From: Metabacillus endolithicus
GTDB taxonomy: Bacteria > Bacillota > Bacilli > Bacillales > Bacillaceae
Direction of reading: 5' to 3'
NCBI RefSeq assembly: GCF_023078335.1
Contig: NZ_CP095550.1
Coordinates: 4,074,001 to 4,138,000, forward strand
DNA length: 64,000 bases
Position numbers and translations under genes: made by a program. Positions 18,761-28,278 of this stretch are shown here, in pieces. The notes beneath the pieces are model-generated. The model saw only the letters and a list, made by a program, of their open reading frames with translations, was not told the DNA's origin and ran no database searches. Numbering within the stretch: position 1 is the stretch's first letter; each line of letters begins with the position of its first letter.

Positions 18761-19207
18761 CTATAAAGATGTCTTACTCATATACAGTACATACGTAGAT
18801 CGATCTTCATCTATCTCTGCAGAAATCTTTTCATACTCTTCATTTTGAATCCATAAATAATCATTTCCAAGAAGTGATAATGCTTCTTCATGTGAATATA
18901 AATCATATGTAAAGATGAGGGGTGACTCACTGAATTCTTTGAAGTCCCTGACTTCAAGTGTAACATGTGAATAGCGATCAGCTTGATCAAAAACATATTC
19001 ATCAGTGTCTTCTTCGACATAAATGACATAATATTCTTCTTCAAGGCTTGAGGAGGTTTTTTGATAAACCTTTTTTCCTTTAATAAAAAAATCACATAAA
19101 CGACGACAGTAGATTTCGTATGGATCAGCAAACTCATAATGATATAAAGCTGGATATCCATTGCGTTCATCATTTAGACGATATTCCAATTTATAACTTT
19201 TTTTCAT
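18761..19207 (-). CDS. Hypothetical protein, acidic, 148 aa
   Basis: Not recognised. ATG 19205-19207 is chosen because TTGGAGG lies 7-13 nt upstream, giving MKKSYKLEYRLNDERNGYPA. The protein is soluble and acidic, rich in Tyr, Glu and Asp (EEEYYVIYVEEDTDEY, DYLWIQNEEYEKISAEIDED), with alternating beta-like segments and no membrane helix or signal peptide. It has its own strong terminator and is divergent from the lipoprotein gene at 19336. Confidence 0.65.
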   Translation of the reverse strand: MKKSYKLEYRLNDERNGYPALYHYEFADPYEIYCRRLCDFFIKGKKVYQKTSSSLEEEYYVIYVEEDTDEYVFDQADRYSHVTLEVRDFKEFSESPLIFTYDLYSHEEALSLLGNDYLWIQNEEYEKISAEIDEDRSTYVLYMSKTSL

Positions 19208-19335
19208 ATTTACCTCCAAATTTGTGATTGTTTTTACTATACTATAAAAGGATAGTTCATGAATGGGGAATTTTCCAAAATCTTGTCAAAAATATATTGA
19301 TACAATTCTTTTGCTTTTTAAGGAGGGGTGTTTTC

Positions 19336-19681
19336 TTGAGTAAAACAAGTAAGCTATTAACTGGTATTATTTCTGCTTCGATGATTACGGCAGCAGGTTG
19401 TGGAAATAACCAATCATTACCGCCTGTCCCGAAAGATTCAGAATGTGGTGATTGGGAATGGGAAGCGGATGAAGGTGTCTGGGAATGTGATGACGACTAT
19501 TCTTCACATTATGGCCACTATTATTATGGTGGTAAATATTATTCTACGAAAAGTAGCCTTAAATCCAGCTCTGCATATAAAAGCTATCAGTCTAGCAGTT
19601 CATTTAAAGGAGGGGCTCTAGTTCGAGAACTTTGGAAAGGGATCTAGTGGAGGATTTGGGGGTAATGTCTCAAACATTTAA
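19336..19681 (+). CDS. Small lipoprotein with Gly/Ser-rich tail, YgiB/YjfM-like (two frameshifts)
   Basis: Probable membrane-anchored lipoprotein of about 115 aa. TTG 19336 after AGGAGGGG gives a signal peptide with lipobox AAGC, followed by a Trp/Glu/Asp region (GDWEWEADEGVWECDDDY) and a Tyr- and Ser-rich part. The frame breaks near 19615 and 19629. Adding G and A in short runs gives a tail reading FKGGGSSSRNFGKGSSGGFG and ending at 19681, overlapping the next gene by 17 nt. Its position before an ATP-grasp enzyme and a DUF350 protein parallels enterobacterial ygiB-ygiC and yjfM-yjfC. The reconstruction of the tail is an inference. Confidence 0.6.
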
Positions 19682-20928
19682 CCTAACAGAACATCAAATT
19701 AACCGAAAAAGATTGTATCAAAAACTCGATTCCTTCTGGCATGACCTTTATGAAAGTGAATATGCATTATATGATATACCCCTTATGACAAGTGAAGAGA
19801 TCGAGGAAATACGCCTAGCCACAAATCGTATTGGCCATATTTTTTTGAAAATGGGGAATTTACTTAGAAGCTCTCCTGATGAATCTTTGCTTCAGCTTGA
19901 TATTCCAAAGAGAATGCTGCCGTTCATTCGCCACCGTGCTCTACCAATTGATACAGTAATATCCAGGGTAGATTTAGTCAGAACAAGTGAAGGTTTAAAG
20001 GTACTTGAGTTAAATAGCGATACACCAACATTTGAAAAAGAAGTGTTTGATGTGAATAGCTTTATATGCCAAGAATTTGGAGTTGGTAACCCAAATGAGG
20101 GGTTGTCCGAAAAGCTTGGAAATGAAATGAGAAAAGCGTTAGCTGAAGCCTTACATCGCAGTAAACATGATGAACCTCCATATATTGTCTTTACCTCCCA
20201 TGAAGGACATGAGGAAGATAAGTTCACAACAATATTTCTAAAAGATCTTGCAAATGTAGGTGCTAATTATGTTCCATTAAATAAATTAAGGATTCAAGAG
20301 GGTGAAGGGCCTATATGATGACGAAGGAAACAGAATCGATGTATTGTATCGTCAAACCTACCCGTTGGAGCATTTAATTGAAGATGTGAGTGAAGAGTCA
20401 GGAGATCCGATTGGGGAGCAATTACTTCAACTTGTTTGTTCCAATAAGTTGATTATGTTAAATCCGATTTCCGCGTTTCTCCTTCAATCAAAAGCAGTTC
20501 AGGCAGCTATTTGGGGGATGAAGGAGCTTGATTCTCCTTATTTTACCGAAACAGAAAAACAATGGATTTCTCAATATTTTTTACCAACATACCTTGAAGA
20601 AGATATTTTTATTGAAAATGGGATGAAATATGTAAAAAAACCTAGTTTTGGTAGAGAAGGAGATACAGTTTCTGTCTTTCAAGGCACTGAAAAACTATTT
20701 GAGGACAAACATAAAACGTATGAGAAATCTCTGCCAGTTTATCAAAAATATGTGGATCTTCCCTCTCAACAGATCAAAACGGTGAATGGGATTCTTGAAG
20801 GAAAAGTATTAATTGGAAGTTTCCTTATTAATGGAAAAGCGAGTGGAATAGGACTAAGAGCAGGCAAGCAAATTACAGACAATAATGCCTACTTTTTACC
20901 TTTAGGAATAAAAAAAGGAAGGGAATGA
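19665..20928 (+). CDS. Glutathionylspermidine synthase-like ATP-grasp protein, YgiC/YjfC family (one frameshift)
   Basis: About 420 aa once a single extra base near 20310 (GGGCCTAT for GGGCTAT) is removed. The N-terminal half contains RVDLVRTSEGLKVLELNSDT, and the C-terminal half has the ATP-grasp segment KPSFGREGDTVSVF, both typical of the preATP/ATP-grasp region of the YgiC/YjfC group. The family is named after the amide-bond-forming domain of glutathionylspermidine synthase, but YgiC-type proteins have no proven substrate. ATG 19665 follows GGGGGTA. The upstream lipoprotein overlaps it, and the DUF350 gene follows after 4 nt. Confidence 0.8.
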
Positions 20929-20932
20929 GAAG

Positions 20933-21337
20933 ATGACATTTTTAGATTTATTTTTATCAACGGTTTCTTATATTGGATTAGCTATTGTTTTGTTGATCAT
21001 TGGGATTATTTTGTTTGAAGTAACAACAAAGAACAAAGAATTTGAACTAATTAAAAACGGGAATAAAGCAGCTGTTTATGCATTTGGTGGTAGAATTTTA
21101 GGGCTTGCAATTGTTCTTTATTCATCAATCTCTAATTCTGTTAATATCTTTGATATGGTGATTTGGGGAAGCGTTGCGATTGTTATGCAGATTATTATTT
21201 TCTATTTAGCAGAGCTTTTAACACCAAAGTTTAATATTACAAAAGCAATCGATGATGATAACCAAGCGGTTGGATTATTTTTATTATTTTTGTCGATATC
21301 AATCGGACTTATCATTGCTGCATCGTTAACATATTAA
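20933..21337 (+). CDS. DUF350 membrane protein, YjfL-like
   Basis: A 134-aa protein with four transmembrane helices (about 10-30, 48-68, 72-95 and 112-132). The family signature around KNGNKAAVYAFGG after the first helix and NITKAIDDDNQAVGL before the last identifies DUF350. In enterobacteria yjfL is grouped with yjfM and yjfC, the same partners seen here. The start has GGAATGAGAAG upstream and lies 4 nt after the ATP-grasp stop, so the three genes form one operon. Function unknown; DUF350 is proposed to be a membrane partner of peptide-ligase-like enzymes. Confidence 0.85.
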   Translation: MTFLDLFLSTVSYIGLAIVLLIIGIILFEVTTKNKEFELIKNGNKAAVYAFGGRILGLAIVLYSSISNSVNIFDMVIWGSVAIVMQIIIFYLAELLTPKFNITKAIDDDNQAVGLFLLFLSISIGLIIAASLTY

Positions 21338-21340
21338 TAG

Positions 21341-21378
21341 AAAAAAGCGGGGGAACTAAGGTTTTTACCGCTTTTTTT
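21341..21378 (+). terminator. Terminator after the DUF350 gene
   Basis: AAAAAAGCGG pairs with CCGCTTTTTTT around an 18-nt loop. Confidence 0.75.
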
Positions 21379-21710
21379 GTTGTTTTGCAAGTTGTTTTAC
21401 AAATGTCCTAAACTGACACTTTATTGTCAAAAAAATACCCTAATAAAACCAAGCTCCTAAGCGTATTGTTATGTGAAGGGATTGGTTTTTTTATATTAGT
21501 ACTAGGAAGTGAGTTAGGGTAAGTGTTTTACTATAAAAAATAGAGGGAAAGGTACAACAGTAGTTTCGCTCTTTTACAACATTTTCTGTTAAAATAAACC
21601 AATAAGCCTCTTACATAATGAGGTTATTACTCGTATACATTTTTCTAATCTTTTCGAATTTATACGAATTTTACTTCAGTTTAAATTTAAAAGGATTGCA
21701 GGAGGAAAAT
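21379..21710 (+). other. Gene-free leader of the dynamin-like gene
   Basis: No gene is seen. An inverted pair AAAACCAA (21445-21452) / TTGGTTTT (21482-21489), followed by more T's, may be a weak terminator. AATAAGCCTC and GAGGTTATT (about 21600-21628) form a small hairpin before the ribosome site GGAGGAAA. Confidence 0.4.
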
Positions 21711-24454
21711 ATGACAAGAGAAGATCAACTAATTGAAAAATCATTTTATGAAACATTTTTATCTGATGGTGATAACAGGCGGCCATCACGGATCCTTGGT
21801 CAGGCCTATTTTGAGGAACAAAATCGAGAAGAAAGCTTCGATTTGTCATATATTCGTTTTGCTCAAGGAGAAATCTATTTTCATGATTTGGATTATGAGG
21901 CTGCTATCTTTAAATGGGAAAATATTAAAAATGAGTTAGAGCCTTGGGCGAAAATGAATATAGCTGATGCCTACTCTCAGCTTGGATTGTTATCGGCAGC
22001 AGAGGATATGTATAATTCGATTGAGACAAATGAAGATACATTAAAAAGCGAGGTTGCTTTAAAGCTCTTTTTTCTTTATAAGGAAAGAGGAAAAATTGAC
22101 CATGCTTATGAAACTATTAAAAAAGCGGTTTTATTGGATCCGGATTATCCGAATGTAACAAGAGTCGCACGCGATTTTTACGAAGAAAATGAAGATGATG
22201 AGAATGCTGTTAAACTAGCTGTTGATGAACTTATTCGTACCGAAAAAGAAGAATGGTTTTCAGTTATTACCTCATATGTAAAAGCAGGAAACACCAAAAG
22301 CTTTTCACCAGATTTTTTTGCAGATGCTTTACTTACCATTCATGACGTTAATAAACAGTCCTTCATCTCTTTTACTCATGCATTATGGAATAGTTATAGA
22401 AATGAAGAGTCATATCTACAATGGATCAATACAATTAATGAGCTATTTATGATTGTTCAACATGAAGAGGAGTTTGAGTGGAATTCAATTGTTCAACTTT
22501 ATGAAAAAACATTTATTGAATTAACAGATGGACGCTATTTTCTGCAAGACCTTCAAGTAGTAATCCCTAATCTATTATCCTGCTGGTTAAAGCTCTCAAC
22601 AAGAGAAAATGGCTTAACCCCAGCTGCCACTGTTTTAGCCTGGAATGAAATTTTTCCTGGGCACATTATTCAGGATAGTATATATCGTGCAGAAGCAGTT
22701 ATTTTTGAAGTGGAGAACAACCAAAGTGGATTGCAACAGGCTCTACAATTATTTAAAACTGTGAAAAAATGGGCGGAAGGACACTCTCTTGCTGTTGATT
22801 ATAAAGCGGTATGGTGGTTGGAGGAATTACTTAATTCGAATATTAAGCAGCATTTCTTACTTGCAGGATTCGAAGGTAGTGGAAAAACAACATTTATACA
22901 CTCACTATTGGGTGAAAAACCGTATAAAGGTACAACAGCTTCTATGGTCGTTTACCATGATGATGACGAACTTTCTATTAGTCAGATTACAAGTACAGGA
23001 CATCGTTTTCTTGAAAATCAACGTGAAATGCTTGAGGAGATGGAGGAAGCTTCTTTATTTCAAGTAAAGCAACCATGTATCTTTTTACACGAAAATCAAT
23101 GTGCCATTATTGACACACCATCATTAAACGGCAGTTTTAGAAATGAATTTTTTGACACATTATTGTTAGCGGATGGAGTATTTTTTGTTTTGGACGGAGC
23201 TGATCCTCTTTCAGATGAAGAGTATAATGTATTATGTCAAATGAAAAAATTTGCTCCAGATATAAAAGTTCATTTTATTTTAAATAAGGTAGATTTAATT
23301 GCGAGTGATGCAAATACACAAGCAACGATTAATGATATAAAAAGAAAAGTGGTAAATATTTATCCAGAGGCAGATATTCTTCCATATTCTTCATTGCATC
23401 CATTTAGTCAGCAATCTAGCAAGCTAAACATGTTTGTAAACACACATTATCCTTTTGATATGAAAGAAAAGCCAAACAAAAGAACAGCTAATGTGTTAAC
23501 GTTAATTCGACATGTTCTAACTGATTTGCTTCATAAAAGAGAAGAAATGGAAAAGGGCTTTATCTATTCCATTCAATGGAATGAAGACATTTTAGGAAGA
23601 TTAAAAGGCTTGAGTCTAAAACTAACAGATCTTCAACATGAAAAAGTGGAGACAATTATTGCTGCATACAGAACCTTACTAAAAGAAAGCAAAACAGAGT
23701 TAATGGAAACCATTCCAAGGCTGTTAAAGAAAGCTCAGAATATATTAAGGAAGATAGTGATTTTAAACAAATTCATTTAAACTTAAATGAGAAGATGAAT
23801 GAAAAAATACAGTCGTATATTGATGAAACACTACTTCCTACCGTTTATCATCAGCTGGATACCTGGGTATCAGCTTCTCACGATGAATTTCTTGAAAGTC
23901 AGTCTTTCTTAGTTGAGATGAGTGAAACGTTCAATGACATTTATCAAGAGAAAAAGCTTTCTTTACAGTGTGATTTTGCACTTTTAGATGATTGGCGTCG
24001 AGATTTAGACAGAATGACAGGTCGAATTCAATTTGAAAAAGAAAACATTATGTTAAAGAAAAAACCTGCTCAGTTAATATTAAAAGGTGCTGGCAGGCTA
24101 TTGGGTACAATGAATCAAAGCAACAATATGCTCTATAATCAATACAAGAAATATGTTGAAAATGAAACATATGAAGAAGTAACAGCCTCTATTGCGAATA
24201 AATTATTTTTGCCATTTGAATTATTTGAAAAGGGCTTAAGTCAAGATGTTTCATCCTTTTTCCAAGGTGCCATTCAAGAGGTGAAGGATACGATAGCTGA
24301 AACAGAAACCATTATCCAAAATGGAAAAGAAAGCTTGGATAATATGAGATCAAATCCTGAGGTCTTTTATGATCCTTTAAAATTATTTGAGATAAACTTA
24401 CTTCAGCAGGAATTTAGCCTGCAAGCTAAGAAAGATTACAGTCGAACAGGTTGA
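21711..24454 (+). CDS. Large TPR-dynamin-like GTPase (one frameshift)
   Basis: About 914 aa. Residues 1-370 form helical, TPR-like repeats (for example LDYEAAIFKWENI and KIDHAYETIKKAVLLDPDYP). A dynamin-type GTPase domain follows: P-loop GFEGSGKTT at about 386, DTPS in AIIDTPSLNGSF at about 467, and LNKVD at about 525. The C-terminal 350 residues are long helices suited to a stalk. ATG 21711 with GGAGGAAA is preferred over the start at 21618, which adds an unlikely 31 residues. The frame breaks near 23730, where AAGAAAGC should be AAGAAAAGC, giving SSEYIKEDSDFKQIHLN and continuing to 24454. It probably acts on membranes; the partner is unknown. Confidence 0.75.
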
Positions 24455-24462
24455 AAGTAAAT

Positions 24463-24493
24463 GAGACTATTCCTTAGGGAAAGTCTCTTTTTT
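24463..24493 (+). terminator. Terminator after the dynamin-like gene
   Basis: GAGACTATTCC pairs with GGGAAAGTCTC (one mismatch) and is followed by TTTTTT. Confidence 0.8.
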
Positions 24494-24587
24494 ATGCAAG
24501 ATAATTGAGAAAAGAATATAATGAAGGTAACATGATTTCATAACAAACAAGGCACGTAAGTCATAACTACCTGAGGAGAGTACATAT

Positions 24588-25622
24588 ATGGTCAAACATA
24601 AAAAGATTAACTTAAAAATTCCCCTTCTAATCATGATTTTATTAATGATTGTGGCTTTTATTCCAACACCGTACTACCTTTACCAACCAGGTTCGATCGA
24701 AGCATTGCAGCCAAAAATTAAGATAGAGGATGGGTACACTAAGGAAGATGGAAGCTTTCATTTAACAACAATCTTGTCGGTCAAGGCAATGAATCCTTAC
24801 ATATTGGCTTATGGGTTAGTAGCCCCACATACTGATATTGTAGAGGAAGAGGATGTTAAGGGTGATTTAACAGATCAGGAGTATAATAGATTACTCGAAT
24901 TTATGATGAAGAATTCCAAGCAAAATGCGCTAGTTGCTGGTTTTAAACAAGCTGGAGAAGAGGTTAAGATTGATTATCATGGAATATTTGTTAGTGCAAT
25001 TTTGGCAGACTCTCCAGCAAAAAATGTCCTTCAAGTAGGAGATGTTATCACAAGTATTGATGGCAAAAAAATGTATGAGGCAACTGAATTTATTTCGTAT
25101 ATAGAACAAAATAAAAAGGAAGGTGATCAAGCGACACTAACAATCTCTCGCGGAGGAGAAGAAATAAAGAAAACAGTTAAAATGGTGAAATTGGACCCAT
25201 CAACTAATAAAGTGGGAATTGGTATTGCCCCAGAGGAAGATTTTACGGCAACTGTTTCTAGAGAGGTTGAAATTGAAAGTGATGATATTGGCGGTCCTTC
25301 TGCAGGTCTTATGTTTTCCTTGGAAATCCTCAATCAGCTAGTAGCTGAAGACTTAACAAAAGGTTATAAAATAGCTGGAACCGGGACAATTGATCATAAC
25401 GGAAATGTAGGTCAAATAGGGGGGATCACACATAAAATTACAGCAGCCTATGAAGACGGAGCTGACATCTTCTTTGCTCCGAAGGACATAACTTCCTATG
25501 ACCGAAATGAACAAGAGGTTATAGCAGAGGTGGAGAAGAATGGCTATGAGGTAGAAGTTGTGCCAGTAGCAACATTGTTTGAAGCTGTTGAGTATTTAGA
25601 GGGGTTAGAGGAGAAGAGTTAA
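24588..25622 (+). CDS. SepM/YlbL-family membrane serine protease (PDZ-Lon type)
   Basis: A 344-aa membrane-anchored protease. One N-terminal helix (about 10-28, IPLLIMILLMIVAFIPTPYY) is followed by an extracellular region, a PDZ domain (about 125-205, FVSAILADSPAKNVLQVGDV) and a Lon-like proteolytic domain. The Ser-Lys dyad is seen in DDIGGPSAGLMF and GGITHKITAA. The length matches YlbL/SepM. Members process peptide pheromones or regulatory substrates at the cell surface. This copy is monocistronic and not next to coaD/ylbM-type genes, so it may be a paralogue of ylbL. Confidence 0.88.
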   Translation: MVKHKKINLKIPLLIMILLMIVAFIPTPYYLYQPGSIEALQPKIKIEDGYTKEDGSFHLTTILSVKAMNPYILAYGLVAPHTDIVEEEDVKGDLTDQEYNRLLEFMMKNSKQNALVAGFKQAGEEVKIDYHGIFVSAILADSPAKNVLQVGDVITSIDGKKMYEATEFISYIEQNKKEGDQATLTISRGGEEIKKTVKMVKLDPSTNKVGIGIAPEEDFTATVSREVEIESDDIGGPSAGLMFSLEILNQLVAEDLTKGYKIAGTGTIDHNGNVGQIGGITHKITAAYEDGADIFFAPKDITSYDRNEQEVIAEVEKNGYEVEVVPVATLFEAVEYLEGLEEKS

Positions 25623-25636
25623 ATATGTTTTGTGGA

Positions 25637-25664
25637 AGAAGCCTGGTTAGGGCTTCTTTTTTAG
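25637..25664 (+). terminator. Terminator after the SepM-type protease
   Basis: AAGAAGCC pairs with GGCTTCTT around a 7-nt loop, followed by TTTT. Confidence 0.8.
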
Positions 25665-25677
25665 TTTTTAAACTAGT

Positions 25678-26262
25678 GGTTAAGTCGAAATGGGGAAGTG
25701 TCCGGTCGAAAAGAAAAGCGGTCAAGTCAAATCGAGAGTTGGTCACGTCACATATGAGGAGTCACGTCAAAAGTGCATTTGGTTAAGTCAAAAATACGAA
25801 GGGTCCGGTCGAAAAGACAAGTGGTCAAGTCAAATCTTGTGTTGGTCGTCACATATGAGGGGTCACGTCAAAAATGCAATTGGTCAAGTCGAAATTGAGA
25901 AGAGTCCCGTCGAAAAGACAAATGGTCAAGTCAAATCTTGTGTTAGTCACGTCATTAACGAGGAGTCACGTCAAAAGTGCATTCGGTCAAGTCAAAATTG
26001 AGAAGGGTCCCGTCGAAAAGACAAGCGGTCAAGTCAAATCTTGTGTTAGTCACGTCACTAACGAGGAGTCACGTCAAAAAAGCAATTGGTCAAGTCGAAA
26101 TTGAGAAGAGTCCCGTTGAAAAGACAAATGGTCAAGTCAAATCTTGTGTTAGTCACGTCACTAACGAGGAGTCACGTCAAAAATGCAATTGGTCAAGTTA
26201 AAATAACAAAAGGTCCCGTCAAAAAGACCTGTGATCAAGTCAAATTGCATATTGGTCACGTC
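25678..26262. repeat. Higher-order tandem repeat: 29 GTCNNGTC units in about 103-bp blocks
   Basis: A GTCNNGTC-type motif recurs about every 20.6 bp from 25679 to 26255, with 29 positions counted. The motifs cycle GTCCCGTC (or CCGG), GTCAAGTC, GTCACGTC, GTCACGTC, GTCAAGTC, with steps of 21, 21, 21, 19 and 21. GTCAAGTCAAAT recurs at 25721, 25824, 25925, 26028 and 26131, giving a period of 101-103 bp. Edge blocks are more diverged than central ones, as in arrays grown by unequal exchange. Open frames in this stretch are by-products: 103 is not a multiple of 3 and the unit lacks plus-strand stops. It lies between two terminators. Confidence 0.9.
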
Positions 26263-26353
26263 ACATTCCAAGCAACCTCGTCTCAGCCTCCAAAAAGATA
26301 CAAACAAGCCTTACCACCTTCAACTCTAATCAAAAAATTCAAACTCTGCATAA

Positions 26354-26389
26354 AAGTAAAAAAACGCCCTAACTAACAGTCAGAGCGTT
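26354..26389 (-). terminator. Terminator of the minus-strand dehydrogenase operon
   Basis: On the minus strand AACGCTCT pairs with AGGGCGTT (one mismatch) around an 11-nt loop, followed by TTTTTTACTTTT. Confidence 0.7.
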
Positions 26390-26413
26390 CCATTGCTTTA
26401 AACAATCACAACA

Positions 26414-27492
26414 CTAAAAATCCAGTAATTCAGGTCGTTCACAAGTGCTTTCCATTTTATAATGAGTGCCGTTGCTAGATGAATCGTGGAATCCATGCAT
26501 AGCTTCTAACACATGATAAGCTAAATCACCATTTGCCCGGAACTTACCTCCATGTAAAATGGCTTTTGCCATGTCAGCTACACCCAGGCCTCGGCTGTTT
26601 TCGATATAGTCAGATGTTACTGGTACATCAGTGAATTCTTTTTCACCACGTTTTCTAATACGCACTGGTCCTCCAAATGTATTTGGATCAGGAACAAGTA
26701 GGGTACCTTCACTCCCGTATATTTCAATTGGGGGAAGGGAGGTGCCGCCCATTGCATCGAAACTTGTCGTAAGAGTTGCAACAGCACCAGATGCAAAATC
26801 TAAAACACCGGAAATATGTGTGGGTGTTTTGACTGTCAGCTTTTCACCTGATTTTGGTTCACTTGTTATGATTCGTTCGGAATAGCTAATTCGGCTGAAC
26901 CTGAAATCCTTTCAATTGGTCCTAAAAGAGATACTAATGTTGTTAAATAGTACGGCCCCATGTCAAACATTGGGCCACCTCCAACATCGTAGTAAAACCC
27001 AGGATCTGGATGCCAGTGTTCGTGGCCGCGGCTTATCATAAAGGCAGAGGCTCCAATTGGTGTTCCGATTTCTCCTTTCTCAATAAGAGAAATACTTGTT
27101 TGAATACCGCCTCCTAAAAATGTATCAGGTGCACTTCCAACTAAGAGATTGTTTTTCTTTGCTGTTTCTAAAATTTGCTTTCCTTCTTCACGAGTTATGC
27201 TAAGGGGTTTTTCTGTATACACATGCTTGCCAGCCTCAAGTACTTGAATACATACAGAGGCATGAGCTTTCGGGATCGTTAAGTTTATCACTAATTGGAT
27301 CTCAGGGTGATCAAGTAACTCTTGAACAGAATAAGCATGAGGAATCCCGAATTTTGCTGCTTGTGATTTGGCGCGCTCTTGATCTAAATCAGCACAAGCA
27401 ATAAGGTCAAGATGTTCAAACTTTTTACAGTTTTCCATGTAAATGGAGCTGATATTGCCACAGCCAATTAATCCGATTTTTAGCTTTTTCAT
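26414..27492 (-). CDS. Gfo/Idh/MocA-family NAD(P)-dependent sugar dehydrogenase (one frameshift)
   Basis: About 359 aa after correction. The N-terminal Rossmann fold begins LKIGLIGCGNISSIYMENCK, with the family EKP motif in VYTEKPLSITREEGK. The catalytic region has PDPGFYYDVGGGPMFDMGPY, with the usual Asp-x-x-Gly-x-Y/H pattern. The frame breaks near 26893; restoring one C (GSARISYSERIITSEPK) joins it to the C-terminal part ending CERPELLDF. It is the last gene of a three-gene unit with a ThuA-like gene and a second Gfo/Idh/MocA gene. A GGAGGG ribosome site precedes it. Substrate probably a sugar or cyclitol. Confidence 0.85.
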
Positions 27493-27519
27493 TTAGAAAC
27501 CCTCCAGAAATTAATTAAA

Positions 27520-28260
27520 CTATTGACTGTCTCCCATTCCAGTGTATTTACGACTAATTCCATTGCTAGACAAAACCAACTCTTCAGTACGTTTTTTACC
27601 ATCGGCTGCCCATAAAAAACCTTTTCTCATGATTTGAGTAACCTCTGGCATGGAAATTATATTGGCTTTATGACCTAAAGAATTATAAAATACATTTCCC
27701 TGTCCCCAACGTTTCGTCCAAACCACCGGCATATCTACTGCTTTGTTTGTTGAGTGGGGACCATCAACAACTGGAAAACGTGTTGTAGCCAGTACTTCAA
27801 CAGCTGGATCCACATGAAGATAATACTGTTCACTTACTACTTTAAAATCAGAAAGACCTTCTAGTAGAGGACTTGTCGAGTGCTTGATGTTGACCATATA
27901 TTCAACACCATCATTACCAGGATGTGCTACCCAATTTCCACCGGTCATAAACTGCCAGTCAACATTATTACGAAAAGAATCACACATTCCACCATGACAT
28001 CCGGCTAAACCAACACCACTAATAACAGCATCTGAAATATTGAGAACATATTTCTTATCTATTTCACCCATTGTCCAATGTGGAACTATTAAGTCAAAAG
28101 ATTTTAATTTTTCTGGATCTGCGTATGATTCAAGGGAAGAAGATACTTCCACTGAGAAATTTTCTTCTTCGAGAATGGTTTTGAAAATTTGAGCAACTTG
28201 CTCAGGTTCATGTCCATCCCAGCCTCCCCAAACAATTAATGCATTTTTGTGATTACTCAT
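27520..28260 (-). CDS. ThuA-like domain protein
   Basis: A 246-aa protein with a class-I glutamine-amidotransferase-like fold. Visible features are ALIVWGGWDGHEPEQVAQIF at the N-terminus, IVPHWTMG, GVGLAGCHGGMCDSFRNN, SEQYYLHVDP and PVVWTKRWGQGNVFYNSLGH. These match the ThuA family, first seen in the trehalose-utilisation cluster of rhizobia, where ThuA works with the dehydrogenase ThuB on 3-keto sugars. Here it is placed between two Gfo/Idh/MocA genes, the same partnership. The ribosome site is GAGGAG. The exact reaction is not established. Confidence 0.85.
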   Translation of the reverse strand: MSNHKNALIVWGGWDGHEPEQVAQIFKTILEEENFSVEVSSSLESYADPEKLKSFDLIVPHWTMGEIDKKYVLNISDAVISGVGLAGCHGGMCDSFRNNVDWQFMTGGNWVAHPGNDGVEYMVNIKHSTSPLLEGLSDFKVVSEQYYLHVDPAVEVLATTRFPVVDGPHSTNKAVDMPVVWTKRWGQGNVFYNSLGHKANIISMPEVTQIMRKGFLWAADGKKRTEELVLSSNGISRKYTGMGDSQ

Positions 28261-28278
28261 ACTCTTTTCTCCTCTCTA

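Noticed and set aside
25678..26262. Possible CRISPR array
   Set aside because: The sequence between the GTCNNGTC motifs is itself repeated rather than unique, steps are only 19-21 bp, and no cas genes are present.
25690..26376. Several overlapping plus-strand reading frames of 70-100 codons in the repeat array
   Set aside because: All are by-products of the tandem repeat. The 103-bp period shifts frame each block, the peptides are the same low-complexity text in each frame, and no ribosome site fits.
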